From Pseudodonghicola xiamenensis DSM 18339 (GTDB taxonomy: Bacteria; Pseudomonadota; Alphaproteobacteria; Rhodobacterales; Rhodobacteraceae): a DNA stretch of 64,000 bases. A program made the position numbers and the translations under genes. Below, piece by piece: positions 27,276-34,863 of the stretch. The DNA lies in NCBI RefSeq assembly GCF_000429365.1, contig NZ_AUBS01000008.1:62001-126000 (forward strand), written 5' to 3'. The notes under the pieces were generated by a model. The model saw only the letters and a list, made by a program, of their open reading frames with translations, searched no databases and was not told the origin of the DNA. Every line of letters starts with the position of its first letter. The stretch's first letter is position 1.

Positions 27276-28586
27276 ATGGGCCTGAACCTGCTTTATTCCA
27301 ACGACAAACCGGGCAGCTATCCGAACAGTTGGTATGCGGCGACGGCCCCCCTGCTCGATCCCTTTCCGGCGCTCTCGGGTCATACCCATGCCGATGTGGT
27401 GGTGGTCGGGGCCGGCTATACCGGCCTATCGGCGGCGCTGCATCTGGCCGAAGCCGGGATGGATGTCGTGCTGCTCGAGGCCAACCGCGTCGGCTTCGGC
27501 GCATCGGGGCGCAACGGCGGGCAATTGGGCAGCGGTCAACGCCAGCCCCAGGACATCGTCGAGAAGATGAGCGGCCAGGCCGAGGCCGACAAGCTGTGGC
27601 GTCTGGCCGAGGAAGCCAAGGCGGTGGTCAAGGGGCTGATCCAGCGCCACAACATCGACTGCGACCTGAAACCGGGTGTCGCCTGGGCGGGGTCGTCGAA
27701 AAGCGATGTCAGCCATCTGCACGATTATGCCAAGCACCTGCAGGACCGCTATGGCTATGAGCATATCGACATCCTGGGGAGAGAGGCCTTTCACGATCTC
27801 TGCCCCTCGCCCGATTACAAGGGCGGCATCGTCGATTGGGACGCAGGCCATCTGCATCCGCTGAACTATGCGCTGGGACTGGCACGGGCGGCGCGGGACG
27901 CCGGCGTGCGCATCCACGAGATGACCGAGGTTCGGGAGATCGAAAAAGGCCCGCGCGCTCGGCTGCGCTGCCCGCAGGGCGAGGTAACTGCCGATCACGT
28001 GATCCTGGCCTGCAACGGCTATCTCGGCGGGTTGGAACCGAGGGTGGCGACCCGCGTCATGCCGATCAACAATTTCATCGTCGCGACCGAGCCCCTTGGC
28101 ACCGAGACCGCCAGGATCCTAACCAAGGACATCGCAGTGGCCGACAGCCGGTTTGTGGTGAATTACTTCCGCCTCAGTGCCGACGGGCGGCTGTTGTTCG
28201 GCGGCGGCGAAAACTATGGCTATCGCTTTCCGGCGAGCATTGAGGACCTGGTGCGCAAACCGATGCTGGAGATCTATCCGCATCTGAAAGATGTGCGTGT
28301 CGATTATGCCTGGGGCGGCACCCTGGCGATCACCATGAAGCGGATGCCCTACCTGGCACGGGTGGCGCCCAATATGCTTTCTGCCTCGGGCTATTCCGGT
28401 CACGGGGTCGGTACTGCCACCCATGCAGGATACCTGATGGCTCAGGCAGTACGGGGCGAGGCGACGGGGTTCGACACCATGGCACGCATTCCCAACACGC
28501 CGTTCCCCGGCGGAACCGCACTGCGCAATCCTCTGCTGGTGCTGGCGATGACCTGGTTCGGTCTGCGCGACCGATTGGGAATTTGA
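27276..28586 (+). CDS. FAD-dependent amine oxidase (PuuB/DadA-like)
   Basis: A 436-residue flavoprotein of the DAO family. The GG dinucleotide motif is DVVVVGAGYTGLSAALHLAE followed by GMDVVLLEANRVGFGASGRNGGQ, in which GASGRNGG is the signature of gamma-glutamylputrescine oxidase PuuB. The C-terminal half contains RLLFGGGENYGYRFPASIED, the YAWGGTLAITMKRMPYL segment and GYSGHGVGTATHAGYLMA. It should oxidise the amine end of a gamma-glutamylated substrate to an aldehyde with release of hydrogen peroxide. A good ribosome-binding site (GGAAAGGACC) precedes the ATG. Confidence 0.9.
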   Translation: MGLNLLYSNDKPGSYPNSWYAATAPLLDPFPALSGHTHADVVVVGAGYTGLSAALHLAEAGMDVVLLEANRVGFGASGRNGGQLGSGQRQPQDIVEKMSGQAEADKLWRLAEEAKAVVKGLIQRHNIDCDLKPGVAWAGSSKSDVSHLHDYAKHLQDRYGYEHIDILGREAFHDLCPSPDYKGGIVDWDAGHLHPLNYALGLARAARDAGVRIHEMTEVREIEKGPRARLRCPQGEVTADHVILACNGYLGGLEPRVATRVMPINNFIVATEPLGTETARILTKDIAVADSRFVVNYFRLSADGRLLFGGGENYGYRFPASIEDLVRKPMLEIYPHLKDVRVDYAWGGTLAITMKRMPYLARVAPNMLSASGYSGHGVGTATHAGYLMAQAVRGEATGFDTMARIPNTPFPGGTALRNPLLVLAMTWFGLRDRLGI

Positions 28587-28723
28587 TCGCCTTCTGATTT
28601 CATCCGATCTGCGACACGACGCGGGCAAAGGGGCGTTTTCTGTCCCCTCTGTCCTTTTGTGCGCTTGGCATCTTGGAACATCTGTTTTACCTTTCCCGAA
28701 GGTTCAATTCAGGAATTCCAAAT

Positions 28724-29932
28724 ATGGCCCTTATCCCGAACGTCCACGACGCCGAACCCATCCCCCCTGCGGCCCGCGATGCGATTGATGCGCTGCTACA
28801 ATCGGGCGATCTGTTCCGTTATACCGCACCGCAGGACGCGCCGGTGGCCCTGCTTGAGCGTGAATTCGCCGACATGATCGGTTCGAAATACGCGCTCGCA
28901 GTCTCCTCCTGCTCGGCGGCGCTGTTTCTATCGCTGAAGGCGCTGAACCTGCCGCGCGACGCCCGGGTGCTGATCCCCGGGTTCACCTTCGCCGCGGTCC
29001 CCTCTTCGGTGGTGCATGCGGATTGCTATCCGGTGCTTTGCGAGGTGAAGGACAATTACCGGATCGACCTGGCAGATTTCGAAACCAAGCTGGATCAGGA
29101 TATCGCCGCCGTCATCATCAGCCACATGCGCGGCCACACCAGCGACATGGATGCGATCATGACGCTGTGCGCGGCGCGCGACATCCCGGTGATCGAGGAT
29201 GCGGCGCATTCGCTGGGCACCGTCTGGGACGGTAAGAATATCGGCACCATCGGCAAGATCGGCTGTTTTTCCTTCCAGTCCTACAAGATGATCAACGCCG
29301 GCGAAGGCGGCATCATGATCACCGACGACGCCGATCTGGTCGCCCGTGCGGTGATCATGTCGGGCGCCTATGAGCACAATTGGAAAAAGCACAAGGGCCC
29401 GCATGGCGATAACAGCGAGACGCTGCAACTTGCCTTCGAACGCTGGCAGAACCAGCTTCCGCTTTATAACCTGCGGATGAGCAACCTGTCGGCGGCGGTG
29501 ATCCGGCCGCAATTGCCCGAACTGATGCGCCGCGTCGAAGACGGGCGCCGCAATCACGACTATGTGGCGGCCAGGCTGAACACCTCGCCCTTCCTGTCGG
29601 TGCCCGATCCGCTGGGACCCGAGGTGCGCGCCCCGGATTCGATCCAGTTCAACCTGGTGGGCATGGATGGTGCCCAGACCCGCGCCTTTGCCGATGCCGC
29701 CGCCGCCGCGGGCGTCAAGGTACAGGTTTTCGGGATGAGCACGGACAACGCCCGCGCCTTCTGGAACTGGCAGTTCATCCCCGACCTGCCCGAGCTGCCG
29801 CAAACCCGCGCCATGCTGATGCGCGCCTGCGATGTGCGGCTGCCGGTCTATCTGAAGCCCGATCAACTTGATGCCATCGCTGAGGTTCTGATCGCTGCCG
29901 CCGCCGAGGCCGCCGCCCCGGTTGCCGCCTGA
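28724..29932 (+). CDS. DegT/DnrJ/EryC1/StrS-family PLP aminotransferase
   Basis: A 402-residue PLP enzyme. Family landmarks are YALAVSSCSAALFLSLKALN, LIPGFTFAAVPSSVVHADCY, ISHMRGHTSDMDAI, the PLP Asp in VIEDAAHSLGTVWDG and the Schiff-base Lys in GCFSFQSYKMINAGEGG. DegT proteins usually act on nucleotide or other sugars, but here the gene closes an amine-catabolism cluster with no sugar genes around. The ATG at 28724 is chosen for its AGGA 8 bases upstream. The 137-bp gap before it may contain its own promoter, so co-transcription is not certain. It ends in a clear terminator. Confidence 0.9.
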   Translation: MALIPNVHDAEPIPPAARDAIDALLQSGDLFRYTAPQDAPVALLEREFADMIGSKYALAVSSCSAALFLSLKALNLPRDARVLIPGFTFAAVPSSVVHADCYPVLCEVKDNYRIDLADFETKLDQDIAAVIISHMRGHTSDMDAIMTLCAARDIPVIEDAAHSLGTVWDGKNIGTIGKIGCFSFQSYKMINAGEGGIMITDDADLVARAVIMSGAYEHNWKKHKGPHGDNSETLQLAFERWQNQLPLYNLRMSNLSAAVIRPQLPELMRRVEDGRRNHDYVAARLNTSPFLSVPDPLGPEVRAPDSIQFNLVGMDGAQTRAFADAAAAAGVKVQVFGMSTDNARAFWNWQFIPDLPELPQTRAMLMRACDVRLPVYLKPDQLDAIAEVLIAAAAEAAAPVAA

Positions 29933-29973
29933 AACGACCAAGGCCCAAGGCAGCGCCCGATCACATATGCAGG

Positions 29974-29999
29974 GGGCCGCGCAATGCCGCGGCCCTTTT
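29974..29999 (+). terminator. Intrinsic terminator closing the amine cluster
   Basis: GGGCCGCG-CAATGC-CGCGGCCC followed by TTTT, 41 bp after the aminotransferase stop. Confidence 0.9.
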
Positions 30000-30047
30000 C
30001 TATTCCGCCCCTGCGACTGGCCCATCCTGACAACTGGCCTGTCCCCG

Positions 30048-30878
30048 CTACTGGCCCGTGATCGCCGCTTCGAAAACCGATGTCATGACGGCGAGGCTGT
30101 ATACCGCCTCCGTGTCGGTCGTCACGATGGTGGAAAACACCCCGGCCACGCCAAGCTCCCCCTCCCTCTGCACCAGCAAGGGCGCGCCGGAATCGCCAGG
30201 CATCGCCGAGCAATCGGTCAGTGCCACCCCCTCGGATTCGAACGGACGCCAGCCGCCGCAATCCTCCGCCAGAGACAGCACATGCGGGCGCAACCCGGCA
30301 TAGCCTGCCAGCATGACCGGCTCCCCCACCTCGGGGCGGACCAGTGGCAGAAAGCCCAGATCGCGCCCGATCGGTTCTTCGAGTTCAAGCAAAGCCCAGT
30401 CCCGCATCACCCCGCCGCGAAAATCGCGGCTGTCGGTATTCTGGCCCGGCCCAAGGACATAGCCCCGGACCTGCGCCTGCGCCACCGCCTGCCCACGTTG
30501 ATAACCGGCCGCGAAGTGCAGGCTCGATGCCGGGATCCAGGCCTTGCGCGGGAAACTGTAAAGGCAATGCGCTGCAGTCAGCACCAACCGCTCGCCGACA
30601 AGGGCCCCGGTACAATGCTGGCGCACCTCGCGGCTGGCGAAATTGACCCGACCGATCCGGGACCAGGGCGCCTGAGAGGCCTCCACGATCCGCCGCGCGC
30701 GGATTGCCGCGCAGCCGGCAGACAACTGCTCACCCCGCCCGCAAATCGCATCCAACGCCGGAGTAAAGACCTCATCGCGCAACGGCCCTGTGTCCGGGCG
30801 CGCGGGGTCCGAGGCCGCAGCAGAGACGGCCCAGCAGATCGCCAGAACCGCTGGAACGAAGGATCGGATCACCGTCAT
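30048..30878 (-). CDS. Secreted trypsin-like serine protease
   Basis: A 276-residue S1-family protease with a Sec signal peptide (MTVIRSFVPAVLAICWAVSA, cleavage near AASDPA). The catalytic triad is visible: His104 in VLTAAHCLYS, Asp160 in MRDWALLELEEP and Ser230 in SAMPGDSGAPLLV. Six or more Cys suggest disulfides and a periplasmic or extracellular site. There is a pro-like N-terminal region of about 50 residues before the protease core. It is a single gene, convergent with the amine cluster. Confidence 0.9.
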   Translation of the reverse strand: MTVIRSFVPAVLAICWAVSAAASDPARPDTGPLRDEVFTPALDAICGRGEQLSAGCAAIRARRIVEASQAPWSRIGRVNFASREVRQHCTGALVGERLVLTAAHCLYSFPRKAWIPASSLHFAAGYQRGQAVAQAQVRGYVLGPGQNTDSRDFRGGVMRDWALLELEEPIGRDLGFLPLVRPEVGEPVMLAGYAGLRPHVLSLAEDCGGWRPFESEGVALTDCSAMPGDSGAPLLVQREGELGVAGVFSTIVTTDTEAVYSLAVMTSVFEAAITGQ

Positions 30879-30981
30879 GGCCTCCTGATTGCGAGCTCCC
30901 TCAGGGAGAGCGTAAAGAGATGGCCCTCGGTCAAGCCCTTGCCCAGCAATGCCCCCGCCTCGCCCTGGGTGGCGGCATGGC

Positions 30982-31542
30982 TTATTTGAGCTTTGAGAGA
31001 CGTTCCTGCAATTCGGCCAGTTGGTGCTTTATCGCATCCAGATCCTCGCCTCCCTTGCCGCCCTCCTTGCCCGATGTCTCGGGCTCAGGACCGGACCAGC
31101 TGCCCGACAATCCACCGGTCATGGCCTTGAGAAACGCCTCTTGCTGGGCTTTCATCGCCTCGAACCCGGGGATCTTGGCGATCGGGTTCATGGCGTTCAT
31201 GTTTTCCATCATCTTCGACTGGCTTTCACGCAGCATTTCGAAGGAGCTTTGGAGAAATTGCGGCATCATCCCGCCGCCCGGCACCATATAGCTGCGCACC
31301 AGATCGTTCAGCACAGTCACCGGCAGGACGTTTTCACCGCGGCTTTCATGTTCGGCGATGATCTGCAGCAGATATTGCCGAGTCAGATCGTCGCCAGTCT
31401 TCAGATCGACAATCTGCACCTCGCGACCGCTGCGGATAAACCCCGCGATATCTTCCAGCGTCACGTAATCGCTGGTTTCGGTATTATAGAGCCGGCGGCT
31501 CGCATACCGCTTGATCAACAGAGGTTTTTGGTCTTCGGCCAC
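30982..31542 (-). CDS. phaR: PHA synthesis repressor PhaR
   Basis: A 186-residue regulator that represses phasin and PHA genes and is released when it binds nascent PHA granules (established for Paracoccus and Ralstonia homologues). The N-terminal DNA-binding domain is obvious: KPLLIKRYASRRLYNTETSD, then YVTLEDIAGFIRSGREVQIV, followed by the PHB-accumulation region (LTRQYLLQIIAEHES, NDLVRSYMVPGGGMMPQFLQ) and a C-terminal coiled coil (LAELQERLSKLK). The GTG at 31542 is used because GGAGGG lies 6 bases upstream; codons further upstream add unrelated residues. Its likely operators lie before both phasin genes. Confidence 0.93.
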   Translation of the reverse strand: MAEDQKPLLIKRYASRRLYNTETSDYVTLEDIAGFIRSGREVQIVDLKTGDDLTRQYLLQIIAEHESRGENVLPVTVLNDLVRSYMVPGGGMMPQFLQSSFEMLRESQSKMMENMNAMNPIAKIPGFEAMKAQQEAFLKAMTGGLSGSWSGPEPETSGKEGGKGGEDLDAIKHQLAELQERLSKLK

Positions 31543-31603
31543 GTCTTGCCCTCCACGAGACACGATGCTTGCGGAAAACACTATGCGAGCGGAAAACAAA
31601 AAG

Positions 31604-31639
31604 AAAGGGCGGGACAGAGCTGCCCGCCCAAGTCTTGTG
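31604..31639 (-). terminator. Intrinsic terminator after phasin 1
   Basis: GGGCGGG/CCCGCCC stem with a 9-base loop, followed in the minus direction by TTTCTTTTTGTTT. Confidence 0.85.
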
Positions 31640-31675
31640 CATTTTCATCTGCCCGGAATATCCGGGACAATACAT

Positions 31676-32119
31676 TTACTTGGTGGCGTTTTTCGCTGCC
31701 GCTGCCACGCCTTCGGTGGCCTTTTTCATGGCCGCGCTGGCATCTTCGGTCACGTCCTTGCCAGCAGCCATCAGCAGCTCAACGGTATCCATCTGCACCT
31801 TCTTGGCGATTTCGGCGAAGGCGGCCATGTTTTCGGCGGCGACTTCGGCCGAAGCAGAAGCAAAATCGCTCATCGCCTTGGCATAATCGGCCGGTTCAGA
31901 CTTGGCGCGGGACATCACGTTCAGCTTGGACAGGGTGTCCTTGGCCCATTTGTTCGAGATTTCAGCCGATTTTCCAGCCGCTTCCAATGCAACAGAGGAC
32001 AGCTTTTCGTTCAGCGAGGCCGAGGTTTTGAATGCCTCTTCCATCGCGGACATGTCGACAGGAAAGCTCTTTCCCATCAGGTCCTTCATCATGTCGGCGA
32101 AATCCTTGGTATTGGTCAT
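31676..32119 (-). CDS. phaP: Phasin, copy 1
   Basis: A 147-residue amphipathic, helical granule-coat protein of the Phasin_2 family. The start at 32119 follows AAGGAAA by 7 bases and gives MTNTKDFADMMKDLMGKSFP. The segment SDFASASAEVAAENM continuing through FAEIAKKVQMDTVELLMAAG is identical, over 39 consecutive residues, to phasin 2. Ala/Lys-rich C-terminal repeats (AAMKKATEGVAAAAKNATK) suit surface binding. It has its own promoter with two PhaR-type boxes and its own terminator, so it is a separate transcription unit from phasin 2. Confidence 0.92.
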   Translation of the reverse strand: MTNTKDFADMMKDLMGKSFPVDMSAMEEAFKTSASLNEKLSSVALEAAGKSAEISNKWAKDTLSKLNVMSRAKSEPADYAKAMSDFASASAEVAAENMAAFAEIAKKVQMDTVELLMAAGKDVTEDASAAMKKATEGVAAAAKNATK

Positions 32120-32202
32120 AGTCAATTTCCTTATTCGATTGGGGCCCGCGGTATGGCCTGCTGCCGTCATCATGCCCATGGTTGCTGACAGGAATATGAA
32201 TG

Positions 32203-32243
32203 CTGCATCGCAGCATTTCAAGAGGGTATTTTCTGCGCTGCAG
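32203..32243. promoter_or_regulatory. Two PhaR-type operators before phasin 1
   Basis: CTGC-ATC-GCAG (32203-32213, inside the longer palindrome AATGCTGCATCGCAGCATT) and CTGC-GCT-GCAG (32233-32243) have centres 30 bp apart, nearly three helical turns. They match the CTGC-N3/4-GCAG box described for PhaR of Paracoccus denitrificans. phaR itself is 0.7 kb away. Confidence 0.8.
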
Positions 32244-32284
32244 CATTTTTCGCCCTCCCTCCCTACTTTAGCACGATGAGCACG

Positions 32285-32314
32285 AAAAAAGGGCAGTTCT
32301 TTCGACCTGCCCTT
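32285..32314 (-). terminator. Intrinsic terminator after phasin 2
   Basis: AAGGGCAG-(10)-CTGCCCTT, followed in the minus direction by TTTTTTCGTG. Confidence 0.88.
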
Positions 32315-32372
32315 CGCAAATTGCACCGGTTGGGAGGAGAGGGGTGCAGGCTTGCGATCCGTGGCGCGCGAT

Positions 32373-32816
32373 TTATTTCGCGGCGGCTTTCTTGGCGGCG
32401 GCGGTCACCTCTTCGGTGGCCTTCTTCACCGCAGCAGTGGCGTCCTGGGTCATGTCTTTCCCGGCAGCCATCAGCAGCTCGACGGTGTCCATCTGCACTT
32501 TCTTGGCGATTTCGGCAAAGGCGGCCATGTTCTCGGCGGCAACTTCAGCCGAGGCCGAGGCGAAATCACTGAATGCCTTGGCGTAGTCTGCCGGCTCGGC
32601 CTTCGCCTTCGAGACATCGGCGAGCTTGGACAGGGTGTCCTTGGCCCAGGCGGACGAAATCTCCGAGGTCTTTTCCGCCGCTTCGATCGCCACGGCCGAC
32701 AGTTTCTCGTTCAGGGCCGCAGTGGTTTTGAATGCATCTTCCATCGCGGTGGTGTCCACCGGAAAGGCACCCATCACATCTTTCATCATCGCGGTGAAAT
32801 CTTGAGTCTTTGCCAT
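32373..32816 (-). CDS. phaP: Phasin, copy 2
   Basis: A 147-residue phasin of exactly the same length as copy 1. It begins MAKTQDFTAMMKDVMGAFPV at the ATG at 32816 and ends in an Ala/Lys-rich tail. It shares a 39-residue identical block with copy 1, while the first 60 residues differ at many positions, so the block has either been conserved for function or homogenised by gene conversion. Two PhaR-type boxes precede it and an intrinsic terminator follows. It lies directly downstream of phaC. Confidence 0.92.
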   Translation of the reverse strand: MAKTQDFTAMMKDVMGAFPVDTTAMEDAFKTTAALNEKLSAVAIEAAEKTSEISSAWAKDTLSKLADVSKAKAEPADYAKAFSDFASASAEVAAENMAAFAEIAKKVQMDTVELLMAAGKDMTQDATAAVKKATEEVTAAAKKAAAK

Positions 32817-32881
32817 TGTCACAATCCTTACGCGCTGTTCGGGAGTATCCCGCGTTTGTTCAGCTACAGACAATATGCATG

Positions 32882-32920
32882 CTGCAGCGCAGCATTTCAA
32901 GGAAATTCGCTGCGATGCAG
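32882..32920. promoter_or_regulatory. Two PhaR-type operators before phasin 2
   Basis: CTGC-AGC-GCAG (32882-32892, within ATGCTGCAGCGCAGCAT) and CTGC-GAT-GCAG (32910-32920), centres 28 bp apart, in the gap between the phaC stop and the phasin 2 start. The pairing and spacing mirror the boxes before phasin 1. Confidence 0.8.
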
Positions 32921-32946
32921 AAAAGTTTTGGAATTTTCAGCCGAGA

Positions 32947-34752
32947 TCAGAGGCTTGTCGTCGAGGCCACATAGGTCCCCGGAGCCGCGCCGAGGCTCGG
33001 ATGCTCCGAATCACCCGGAACGCGAGCCGGCACCTGCTTCCCCGCCCGCTTCGACAGCCAGGCCCCCCACTGCGGCCACCAGGACCCTTCGTTGAAGGTG
33101 GCCCCGTTCATCCAGGTTTCGGCATCCCCACTCAGATCCGGATTGGTGTAGTGACCATATTTCTTCTTGCTGGGCGGGTTGACGATGCCGGCGACATGGC
33201 CCGATTGCGACACGATGAACTGCTTCGAGCGCGATCCCATCTGTCGCACGCCGCGATAGCAGTCGCGCCAGGCAGCGATATGATCTGTCTCGCAGGAAAT
33301 CGACATCAGCGGCACGGTCACGTCCTTGACCCGCAAGGTTTCGCCGCACAGTTCAAACCCGTCGGAGCAGAATTCATTGCGCTGACACAGCCCGCGCAGA
33401 TATTGCACCGCCATCTTGCCCGGCAAATTGGTGCCGTCACCGTTCCAGAACAGCAAATCGAAGGCCGGAGGCGCCTCGCCCATCATGTAGCTGCGGATCG
33501 CCGGGCTGTAGATCAGATCGTTCGACCTGAGGAACGAGAAGGTGCGCGCCATGATGTAAGAGCGCAAGATCCCCTTTTCCTTCACCTCCTCCTCGATCGC
33601 ATCGACAAAATCATTCTGCAAGAAGGGGGTGAATTCGCCCTGATCGGCGAAATCGGTCAGCGTGGTGAAGAAGGTGGCGGATTTCACCGACTTGTCGCCA
33701 CGCTTGTGCAAGAGCGCCAGCACCAGCGCCAGAGTGGTCCCGGCGATGCAATAGCCCACCGCATTGACCTGCTCGGTCTTGCAGATGGCCTTGACCTCGC
33801 GCAGCGCGGTCAGGAAACCGTCCTCGATGTAATCTTCCATGCCGACGTCGGCATAGCTCTCGTCGGGATTGACCCAACTTACCACAAAGAGCGTATAGCC
33901 CTGTTCGACGATCCACTTGATCAGGCTGTTCTGCGGCTTGAGGTCGAGGATATAGAACTTGTTGATCCAAGGCGGGAACAACACGATGGGGATTTCATGC
34001 ACCGTCTCTGTGGTCGGGCTGTACTGGACGATTTCCATCATCCGGTTGCGATAGACCACCTCTCCGGGCGAGGTGGCGATATTGCCGCCAACCTGGAAGG
34101 CGCTTTCATCGGCCAGCCGCACCACCAGTTCGCCCTGGTTCGCTTCGAGATCGGCGATCAGATTCTCCAGCCCGTCGACCAGCGATTGCCCTTCGGTCTC
34201 AAGCGCGCGTTCCAGTGCATCCGGGTTTGTCGCCAGGTAATTTGTTGGTGACATCAGATCGACGATCTGGCGCGCGAAATACTTCAATCGCCGCTTTTCG
34301 ATCTCGTCGATCGTATCGACACTGGCGACTGCCTGTTCAATCGCCTCTGCGTTGATCTGATATTGCTGCTTGATGAAGTTGAAATAAGGATGCGTGTCCC
34401 ACAGCGGATTGGCAAACCGCCGGTCGCGCGGGCCGGGATCCGCCGGCGCCACCAGCTTGCCGCTGGCCAGCGCTTGCTGAGCCTCGGCGAAATGCTTTAC
34501 CGACTTGCCCCAATATTCGATCTGATGCTCCAACACCTTGGCGGGGTTCTGCACGGCCTGAGCCCAATAGGCTGCCGCTGCCTTGGTAAACACCCCGTGA
34601 TCGGGAGTATTCAATCCAGGATTGTGAGATGTCTTGTGCGTCATCACGTCGATCAGCCGCTTAGACAGCGCTTCGACTTTGGAAAGGTTCTCGGTCAGCC
34701 GGTCCAGATGCTCCCCCGGTACCGGGCCGCCCACATCGGGTACAGTTGTCAT
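32947..34752 (-). CDS. phaC: Class I polyhydroxyalkanoate synthase
   Basis: Polymerises (R)-3-hydroxyacyl-CoA into PHA on granules. The 601-residue protein has the N-terminal PhaC region (FANPLWDTHPYFNFIKQQYQ) and the alpha/beta-hydrolase catalytic domain with the lipase-like box GYCIAGT (nucleophile Cys335), the Asp in SCETDHIAAW and the His in SQSGHVAGIVNPP. Length and motifs match class I single-subunit synthases. It is transcribed away from phaZ across a 111-bp gap in which I see no CTGC-N-GCAG box. Confidence 0.96.
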   Translation of the reverse strand: MTTVPDVGGPVPGEHLDRLTENLSKVEALSKRLIDVMTHKTSHNPGLNTPDHGVFTKAAAAYWAQAVQNPAKVLEHQIEYWGKSVKHFAEAQQALASGKLVAPADPGPRDRRFANPLWDTHPYFNFIKQQYQINAEAIEQAVASVDTIDEIEKRRLKYFARQIVDLMSPTNYLATNPDALERALETEGQSLVDGLENLIADLEANQGELVVRLADESAFQVGGNIATSPGEVVYRNRMMEIVQYSPTTETVHEIPIVLFPPWINKFYILDLKPQNSLIKWIVEQGYTLFVVSWVNPDESYADVGMEDYIEDGFLTALREVKAICKTEQVNAVGYCIAGTTLALVLALLHKRGDKSVKSATFFTTLTDFADQGEFTPFLQNDFVDAIEEEVKEKGILRSYIMARTFSFLRSNDLIYSPAIRSYMMGEAPPAFDLLFWNGDGTNLPGKMAVQYLRGLCQRNEFCSDGFELCGETLRVKDVTVPLMSISCETDHIAAWRDCYRGVRQMGSRSKQFIVSQSGHVAGIVNPPSKKKYGHYTNPDLSGDAETWMNGATFNEGSWWPQWGAWLSKRAGKQVPARVPGDSEHPSLGAAPGTYVASTTSL

Positions 34753-34863
34753 TTTAACGAATCCCCCCTACTCTCTCTCATACGCAGGATACCGTCGCCA
34801 CGTTCGGGAGGCAAAGCGGCGTTTGGTCCAATTTGCGTCGTCATAAAAGCCAAGGAGACCTGA

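Noticed and set aside
23722..28586. Methylamine-type gamma-glutamylmethylamide pathway
   Set aside because: The N-methylglutamate synthase and dehydrogenase genes expected beside a methylamine ligase are missing; the amidotransferase and PuuB-like oxidase fit a Puu-type route better.
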